From Syntrophomonadaceae bacterium (GTDB lineage: Bacteria; Bacillota; Syntrophomonadia; Syntrophomonadales; Syntrophomonadaceae), in assembly GCA_028686565.1 (NCBI GenBank), contig JAQUBU010000053.1:1-11724 (forward strand): a stretch of 11,724 nt of DNA. Reading direction: 5' to 3'. Shown one piece after another: positions 8,199-11,724 of this stretch. Both the position numbers and the translations under genes were made by a program. The notes under the pieces are model-generated. The model searched no databases. It was not told the DNA's origin and worked only from the letters and a program-made list of their open reading frames with translations. Position 1 is the first letter of the stretch. Every line of letters starts with the position of its first letter.

Positions 8199-8228
8199 AA
8201 AAAAGCGGGGTACATATTATGACCTCGT
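8199..8228 (-). terminator. Riboswitch-controlled intrinsic terminator
   Basis: In the minus-strand RNA, ACGAGGTCAT (8228 to 8219) folds back on ATGTACCCCG (8215 to 8206) around an AAT loop. CAT pairs with ATG, GGT with ACC and CG with CG, with one bulged T and one A/C mismatch. A run of six T (8204 to 8199) follows after one C. The 5' arm ACGAGGT is exactly complementary to ACCTCGT at the 3' end of the aptamer, so the two structures exclude each other. Confidence 0.65.
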
Positions 8229-8323
8229 TATAGGGGGTGATTAGATGGAATAATTCGATTAGAACAAATGAAAAGACATCCATACAATGGAATGCGTTAA
8301 AAATCTTCATTCACCCCTGTGAC

Positions 8324-8430
8324 TGCTTACGAGGTTAGCTGTCGGGTTTGGGCTAGGGAGCCCTACCAGATACCTGGATTCACCCCAAAATTGGTTCCCC
8401 CGCTCCTGAAAGAGCTTTCAGGATTAAGCA
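8324..8430 (-). promoter_or_regulatory. c-di-AMP riboswitch aptamer (ydaO/yuaA class)
   Basis: The minus-strand RNA carries the ydaO/yuaA signature elements in order: P1 5' strand TGCTTA (8430-8425), an 8-base hairpin stem CCTGAAAG/CTTTCAGG (8422-8405), GGGGGAACC (8401-8393), GGGGTGAATCC (8386-8376), the TAGGGCTCCCTA helix (8366-8355), and CCCGACAGCTAACCTCGTAAGC (8346-8325), whose end TAAGCA (8329-8324) closes P1. This class binds cyclic di-AMP and usually switches genes off. It lies about 275 bases upstream of the ATPase gene of the osmolyte transporter, a known kind of target for the class. I am confident of the class from the conserved core. Confidence 0.93.
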
Positions 8431-8474
8431 TACGAGAATTTGGATTATTTTGATTTTTCAAACTATTAATATTC

Positions 8475-8503
8475 ATTATAGTATATTGGGAGTATTTATT
8501 CAA
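8475..8503 (-). promoter_or_regulatory. Predicted promoter of the riboswitch-transporter operon
   Basis: On the minus strand TTGAAT (8498-8503) and a perfect TATAAT (8475-8480) are separated by exactly 17 nt. The start would be near 8468, about 38 nt before the aptamer P1 stem. The leader to the ATPase start codon is then about 420 nt. Confidence 0.7.
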
Positions 8504-8710
8504 AATGCCTATGCTTGATTATTTGGCTTGTGAATAGACTATCCTCCGATTAGAAAGAGGGAGCAAGCTTATGCCTTTAAATCTTTCTATATAATCGAAA
8601 ATGGTAGCGATTTGGGATAGCAGTATAAATATCAGACAGCAGCTTAATTTCGAGGGCTATTCCGATTTGCTTTTAGTACAATAGGCAAAAGATATTGCTT
8701 ATGCAAGAAT

Positions 8711-8750
8711 AAAGAAAAATTCCGGGCAGGTTTTGATCCTGCCCGGGATT
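8711..8750 (-). terminator. Rho-independent terminator of the tandem hydrolase gene
   Basis: CCGGGCAGG (8722-8730) pairs with CCTGCCCGG (8738-8746) around a 7-nt loop, and the helix extends to 13 bp with one G-T wobble. On the minus strand it is followed by TTTTTCTTT, so it ends transcription of the gene whose stop lies just 13 bases away. It also insulates the riboswitch operon downstream. Confidence 0.9.
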
Positions 8751-8762
8751 ATATTATTAAGA

Positions 8763-10244
8763 CTATTGCATATTTAGTTCTTTTAATAGTATACCGGCTG
8801 CTTTAAGATGATTATTAACCCTTACTGATAAACTTTGTTTCATGCTGCTTTCAAGTATGCAGCTGTTAACTCCCAGGTACTGGCCGGTACTGCGGGCGAG
8901 ACTTCCCTTAACTGGATATTTTATAAGAGTATACCTTGCCTTGCTGCTATTAATCTCATTTAATCCCTTTACTATTTTAGCTGCCATTTTAGGCATATCC
9001 CCGGCTGGATATTGTATCAAAGTTTGTCCTACCGAATCGGTTGCGGAATTAGTATAATAATCGAAACCTTCATGCATATCAATAAGCCATTCAACCTTAT
9101 GCTTTTTAACTGCATCATATATGGCCTTTGATAAAGTATTGGAAGGTGTTCCTTTTGCAGTAGTGGGAAAAGCCCGATTCAGATCGCCTTCACCGCTTAC
9201 CAGCCTTTTTTTAATATCTACCGCTCTCTTATTAGCTTCAGGTAAAACAATTAATGTGCCACTCTTAATAGTGAAATCTTTGACCTTGGCTGCAGCTTGC
9301 GCACCAGCAATTTCACTGCCATGAACTCCTCCGACTATCATAACTACAGGTCCTGGTTTTCCACTCTTTATTATGTATAAATCTGTAGCATATTTGGTAC
9401 CGGCAGCAAGTACTACCTTTACTTTCGTTTCAGCAGGAATTGTTATCATGCCGATTTCTTGCAATAGTAAGCTTGCTGCCTTAACCTGATAATTAATTCT
9501 TTGTAAAAGTTTTTGCTTGCTGCATGTTTCCAGAATAAAGCTGTTCACGCCAAGATAATCACTGGAGCTTCGTACCAGACTTCCTTTTGCCGGGTACTTT
9601 AAAAGAGAGAATTGCTCTTCTGTTTTACTGATATCCTGGTTAAGTGTGTTAACTATTTTATTTGCTACCACAGATGCGTTGGTATCAGGATTATGTATCA
9701 AACTCTGCCCTGTATTCCCGGTTTTAAGTTTGGAGAAATCATTGCTTTCATGCATATCAATCAGCCAAGTTACGTTATATTGCTTTACTGCATCATAAAT
9801 AGCCTTGGCTAAAACATTTTTTGGTTCTTCTTGCGCACTCCTGGGAAATATTCGGTTTAAATTATCCTCTCCCGGCACTATTTTTTGATTTAATTGAACT
9901 GCCAATTTGTTCGCCTCAGGCAGCACCAGTAATGTGCCGTTTTCCGGTAAATAGCCGGTCATTTCGCTGGCTGCTTTTATCCCTGCAATACCATCACCAT
10001 ACATACCTCCGACCACCATCGCTACTGGTCCAGGTTTTCCGCTGCTTATTATGTATAAATCAGTGGCATATTTGGTACCGGCAGCCAGGACAACTTTTTG
10101 TTTACCTTGATAGCTGCCGATTGTTTCAGCATTAGCGGTGGCCATGGTTTCAGTGTTATTTAAACCAAATACACTATAAAAGACCAGACCGACCAACAAT
10201 AAAGCAGCTAAGGCACTTTTTGTATTGCGTATTACTTTTTGCAT
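8763..10244 (-). CDS. Exported tandem AstE/AspA-type (M14-like) zinc hydrolase, first domain degenerate
   Basis: A 493-residue protein with an N-terminal signal or anchor (charged KVIRNTK, then a hydrophobic stretch at 11-28), so it acts outside the membrane. Two homologous units follow, at about 48-270 and 275-493, with a period of 226 residues; 22 of 23 residues match in the VVLAAGTKYATDLYII block. They resemble the succinylglutamate desuccinylase/aspartoacylase branch of zinc carboxypeptidases. The second unit keeps the GGVHGSE zinc motif (H308, E311), LNR (356-357), DMHE (H391) and a C-terminal glutamate in ILES (E465). The first has GGMYGDG instead, with Y82 and G85 replacing His and Glu, although LNR, DMHE (H165) and ILET (E239) remain. 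The first unit is therefore probably not catalytic. The substrate is unknown; an exported location argues against amino-acid catabolism and for action on peptides or wall-derived amides. The ribosome binding site GGGAGG lies about 12 nt from the ATG. The gene is monocistronic. Confidence 0.85.
   Translation of the reverse strand: MQKVIRNTKSALAALLLVGLVFYSVFGLNNTETMATANAETIGSYQGKQKVVLAAGTKYATDLYIISSGKPGPVAMVVGGMYGDGIAGIKAASEMTGYLPENGTLLVLPEANKLAVQLNQKIVPGEDNLNRIFPRSAQEEPKNVLAKAIYDAVKQYNVTWLIDMHESNDFSKLKTGNTGQSLIHNPDTNASVVANKIVNTLNQDISKTEEQFSLLKYPAKGSLVRSSSDYLGVNSFILETCSKQKLLQRINYQVKAASLLLQEIGMITIPAETKVKVVLAAGTKYATDLYIIKSGKPGPVVMIVGGVHGSEIAGAQAAAKVKDFTIKSGTLIVLPEANKRAVDIKKRLVSGEGDLNRAFPTTAKGTPSNTLSKAIYDAVKKHKVEWLIDMHEGFDYYTNSATDSVGQTLIQYPAGDMPKMAAKIVKGLNEINSSKARYTLIKYPVKGSLARSTGQYLGVNSCILESSMKQSLSVRVNNHLKAAGILLKELNMQ
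9349..9410 (-). repeat. Internal DNA repeat, copy in second hydrolase domain
   Basis: These 62 bases match 10027-10088 at about 55 of 62 positions, 678 bases (226 codons) apart and in frame. They encode the LAAGTKYATDLYII...GKPGP block in both domains. Identity is higher here than in the rest of the two domains, which suggests gene conversion between the halves or strong local constraint. Confidence 0.75.
10027..10088 (-). repeat. Internal DNA repeat, copy in first hydrolase domain
   Basis: This is the partner of the repeat at 9349-9410. It lies directly before the altered GGMYGDG motif, so the best preserved part of the first domain borders the site where zinc ligands were lost. Confidence 0.75.
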
Positions 10245-10391
10245 TTAATCTCATTACCTCCCTCTATTATTTTTAATATACAAAAATGTAATTAAAGTAT
10301 TTTTTCTACATTATTTAGCATATTCCTCCTAAAATCGACTGGTAACTAATACCTTTCAAGTGATTTATTGTATATACTTTGAATAAAATGC

Positions 10392-10432
10392 ACATAAAAA
10401 GGAGATTCCTCAACGGAATCTCCTTTTTATGT
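10392..10432. terminator. Perfect 18-bp hairpin, bidirectional terminator-like
   Basis: ACATAAAAAGGAGATTCC (10392-10409) and GGAATCTCCTTTTTATGT (10415-10432) are exact complements around a TCAAC loop. The A-run in the 5' arm and T-run in the 3' arm give the layout of a two-way terminator. Yet both flanking genes are transcribed away from it, so there is no obvious gene for it to terminate. Confidence 0.6.
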
Positions 10433-10509
10433 AAACTCCAACTGACAGAAAATCGGAGGGGTAATATTTAAGCATCGGAGCTGTTTCTCACATCGCTGCA
10501 ATGTTATGA

Positions 10510-10584
10510 GGAATTAGAAACCGCCACCTGTTTTTTACAAACCGGACCATTTAAAGTAGCAGGAACATATTTTTACCTCGTTAT
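10510..10584. repeat. Segment resembling part of the transporter leader (8154-8231)
   Basis: Aligned in the same orientation, this stretch and 8154-8231 agree at roughly 70 percent of positions with a few small gaps. Exact shared blocks are ACATATT and, three bases later, ACCTCGTTAT, with further agreement through CCTGTTTT and the CCGG/TTAAA segment. The copy here lacks a recognisable c-di-AMP aptamer next to it. It may be a diverged short interspersed repeat; chance similarity in A/T-rich DNA is not excluded. Confidence 0.4.
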
Positions 10585-10728
10585 GCCCAAGGGGTATTGA
10601 AGCGACACTTCAACATTACATAAATTTCTTCTTTGCCGTTTAACCTGCAGGTTTTATTACTCTGAGCATATTTCTAGCTATGGCTGCAGAACAACCTTAA
10701 CACAGTAAGGCCATGAATAATTTCTCGG

Positions 10729-10757
10729 TTAATGCAAAAGCTAAATTCTAATATTAA
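10729..10757 (+). promoter_or_regulatory. Weak promoter candidate for the manganese catalase gene
   Basis: TTAATG (10729-10734) and TATTAA (10752-10757) have a 17-nt spacer. A start near 10764 would sit just ahead of the AAAAAAGGAG ribosome binding site. Both boxes are only partial matches. Confidence 0.3.
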
Positions 10758-10787
10758 ATGATACAAAAAAGGAGAGTGCTAAAAAGA

Positions 10788-11465
10788 ATGTTTAAACACG
10801 ACAAAGCCCTTCTGCATGAGGTAAAAGTGGATTGTCCCAACCCTAATTATGCCGCTATGCTCCAAGAACAACTGGGTGGTCCGCAGGGTGAATTAAAGGC
10901 AGCTATGCAGTATCTTTCCCAAAGCTTTCGCATTAAGGACAAGGAAATAAAAGACTTATTTCTAGATATTGCATCGGAAGAGTTAAGCCATATGGAGATG
11001 GTAGCTACAACCATTAACCTCTTAAACGGTCATAATCTAGATGCCAATAACGCAACCATCGGAAACATCGAAGCACATGTTTTAACAGGTCTTGCTCCTA
11101 TGTTGAGCAACGCCTCCGGGCAATTATGGACAGCTGCATATGTAAACGAGAGCGGTGATCTGGCTGCTGATTTATTATCAAATATTGCGGCCGAGCAGCG
11201 GGCCAAGGTAGTCTACGAATATCTATACAGACAGATAAACGACCAGGGTGTAAGAGAAACTATAGATTTTCTGCTGAACCGCGAAGAAGCCCATAACACT
11301 ATGTTCAGGGAAGCCTTCAATAGATTACAGGATACCGGATCCTTGAAAGATTGGGGTGTAACCCAGGATTCAAAACTGTATTTTAATCTTTCTACACCTG
11401 GCGATCAATACTTTAATGCAAATAACCCCCAACCGCCAAAGTTTAACAGTCCCAATCAGAACTAG
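10788..11465 (+). CDS. Manganese catalase (di-manganese, non-haem)
   Basis: A cytoplasmic ferritin-like enzyme that splits hydrogen peroxide to water and oxygen at a two-manganese centre. From the ATG at 10788 it has 225 residues. The metal ligands fall in the expected spacing: E35 (GELKAAMQYL), E65 and H68 (EELSHMEM), E136 (AAEQRAK) and H169 (REEAHNTM). The C-terminal tail is short, rich in Asn and Pro, and probably disordered. I prefer the start MFKHDKALLHEVKV because it matches the family and lies about 11 nt after GGAGAG. An in-frame ATG at 10758 would add ten basic residues and precede the ribosome binding site. The clostridial manganese catalases related to spore-coat CotJC are homologous, but no cotJ-type neighbours are present, so a general peroxide-defence role is more likely. 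The gene is monocistronic. Confidence 0.93.
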   Translation: MFKHDKALLHEVKVDCPNPNYAAMLQEQLGGPQGELKAAMQYLSQSFRIKDKEIKDLFLDIASEELSHMEMVATTINLLNGHNLDANNATIGNIEAHVLTGLAPMLSNASGQLWTAAYVNESGDLAADLLSNIAAEQRAKVVYEYLYRQINDQGVRETIDFLLNREEAHNTMFREAFNRLQDTGSLKDWGVTQDSKLYFNLSTPGDQYFNANNPQPPKFNSPNQN

Positions 11466-11478
11466 CTGGTAGAAAGTC

Positions 11479-11507
11479 AAGGCTCACTATATAGTGAGCC
11501 TTTTTTT
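11479..11507 (+). terminator. Rho-independent terminator of the manganese catalase gene
   Basis: AAGGCTCACT (11479-11488) and AGTGAGCCTT (11493-11502) form a perfect 10-bp stem with an ATAT loop, followed by a run of seven T (11501-11507). It lies 14 bases after the catalase stop codon. Confidence 0.93.
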
Positions 11508-11554
11508 GTAATTACTTATTTAAAGTTTTAAATCTTTTAGGAGGAGGAATTGGT

Positions 11555-11650
11555 TTGGATATATCATTGATTCTGCAATCGCAAGGCTTTTGTATTTTTA
11601 TTAACCCCAATATTGTCCCCAGTAAAACAATACGGAAAATGCTCAAATAG
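11555..11650 (+). CDS. Possible 31-residue small protein, unrecognised
   Basis: A TTG-initiated ORF of 31 codons, ending in TAG, is preceded by an unusually strong ribosome binding site AGGAGGAGG (11539-11547) with 7 nt spacing. The product begins MDISLILQSQGFCIFINP and ends with a basic TIRKMLK; it is moderately hydrophobic but has no clear membrane helix. I do not recognise it. It starts shortly after the catalase terminator, and I see no clear promoter of its own. It could be a real small protein, the remains of a longer gene whose downstream part is lost, or chance. The remaining 74 bases to the window end show no coding potential. Confidence 0.3.
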   Translation: MDISLILQSQGFCIFINPNIVPSKTIRKMLK

Positions 11651-11724
11651 TCAGCGAAATATAATTTATTAGAAATATATACTCTTCAAGGACTATTCGA
11701 TATAACATATTAGGTAGCGGATAA

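Larger units (their letters stand above)
8051..8762. other. 712-base intergenic region holding the transporter leader
   Basis: From right to left (minus strand) it contains the terminator of the tandem hydrolase gene (8711-8750), about 200 bases without a recognisable feature (8504-8710), the riboswitch promoter (8475-8503), the c-di-AMP aptamer (8324-8430), the expression platform with terminator (8199-8240) and a 150-base tail to the ATPase gene. The 8504-8710 part has only short open stretches on both strands, interrupted by stops and without ribosome binding sites. I do not recognise any of them. Confidence 0.7.
10245..10787. other. Intergenic region between divergent hydrolase and catalase genes
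   Basis: No ORF with a ribosome binding site is visible in these 543 bases. The region holds the hydrolase ribosome binding site (near 10257-10262), a perfect 18-bp hairpin (10392-10432), a segment resembling part of the riboswitch leader (10510-10584), a short inverted repeat (TTGAAG/CTTCAA around 10598-10615) and the catalase promoter candidate (10729-10757). Confidence 0.6.

Noticed and set aside
8504..8710. Possible decayed gene upstream of the riboswitch promoter
   Set aside because: Short open stretches exist on both strands but they are broken by stops, lack ribosome binding sites and match no family I know.
10741..10760. PerR-box-like sequence near the catalase start
   Set aside because: Only the left half (TTCTAAT) resembles the TTATAATNATTATAA consensus; overall match is about half of the positions.

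Overview
The window looks like a chromosomal segment of a low-to-moderate GC, anaerobe-type member of the Bacillota (Clostridia). Pointers are the strong AGGAGG ribosome binding sites, TTG/GTG starts, A/T-rich intergenic DNA, a ydaO-type c-di-AMP riboswitch, a UPF0316/YebE-type membrane protein and a clostridial type of manganese catalase. I cannot place it to genus from sequence alone. No phage, CRISPR, tRNA or rRNA gene is visible.

Layout. At the left edge (minus strand) is the N-terminal third of SbcD, a DNA repair nuclease subunit, cut by the window border. A 339-base gap carries the promoter of a complete plus-strand carB (large subunit of carbamoyl-phosphate synthase), with no carA beside it. 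Facing carB on the minus strand is a DUF2179-family membrane protein gene. The 480 bases between them hold a carB-side terminator, two other hairpins and a short decayed copy of the 3' end of the DUF2179 gene.

Next comes a minus-strand operon for a glycine-betaine-type ABC transporter, in the order ATPase (with CBS domains), permease, binding lipoprotein. Its roughly 420-base leader is the regulatory centrepiece of the window: a promoter, a well-conserved c-di-AMP (ydaO/yuaA) aptamer, an intrinsic terminator, and sequences that can pair the end of the aptamer with the 5' arm of the terminator. This predicts an OFF switch: when c-di-AMP is high, transcription stops and osmolyte uptake falls. 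It fits the known role of c-di-AMP in controlling turgor.

Further right on the minus strand is a secreted or membrane-anchored protein with two tandem AstE/AspA-type (M14-like) zinc hydrolase domains. The first has lost two zinc ligands. It has its own strong terminator. After a 543-base gap, which contains a near-perfect 18-bp hairpin and a stretch resembling part of the riboswitch leader, a plus-strand manganese catalase follows with a terminator, then a possible 31-codon small ORF near the right edge.

The genes are mostly independent housekeeping or stress functions (DNA repair, pyrimidine/arginine precursor supply, osmotic stress, peroxide defence). Only the transporter genes form a clear operon.
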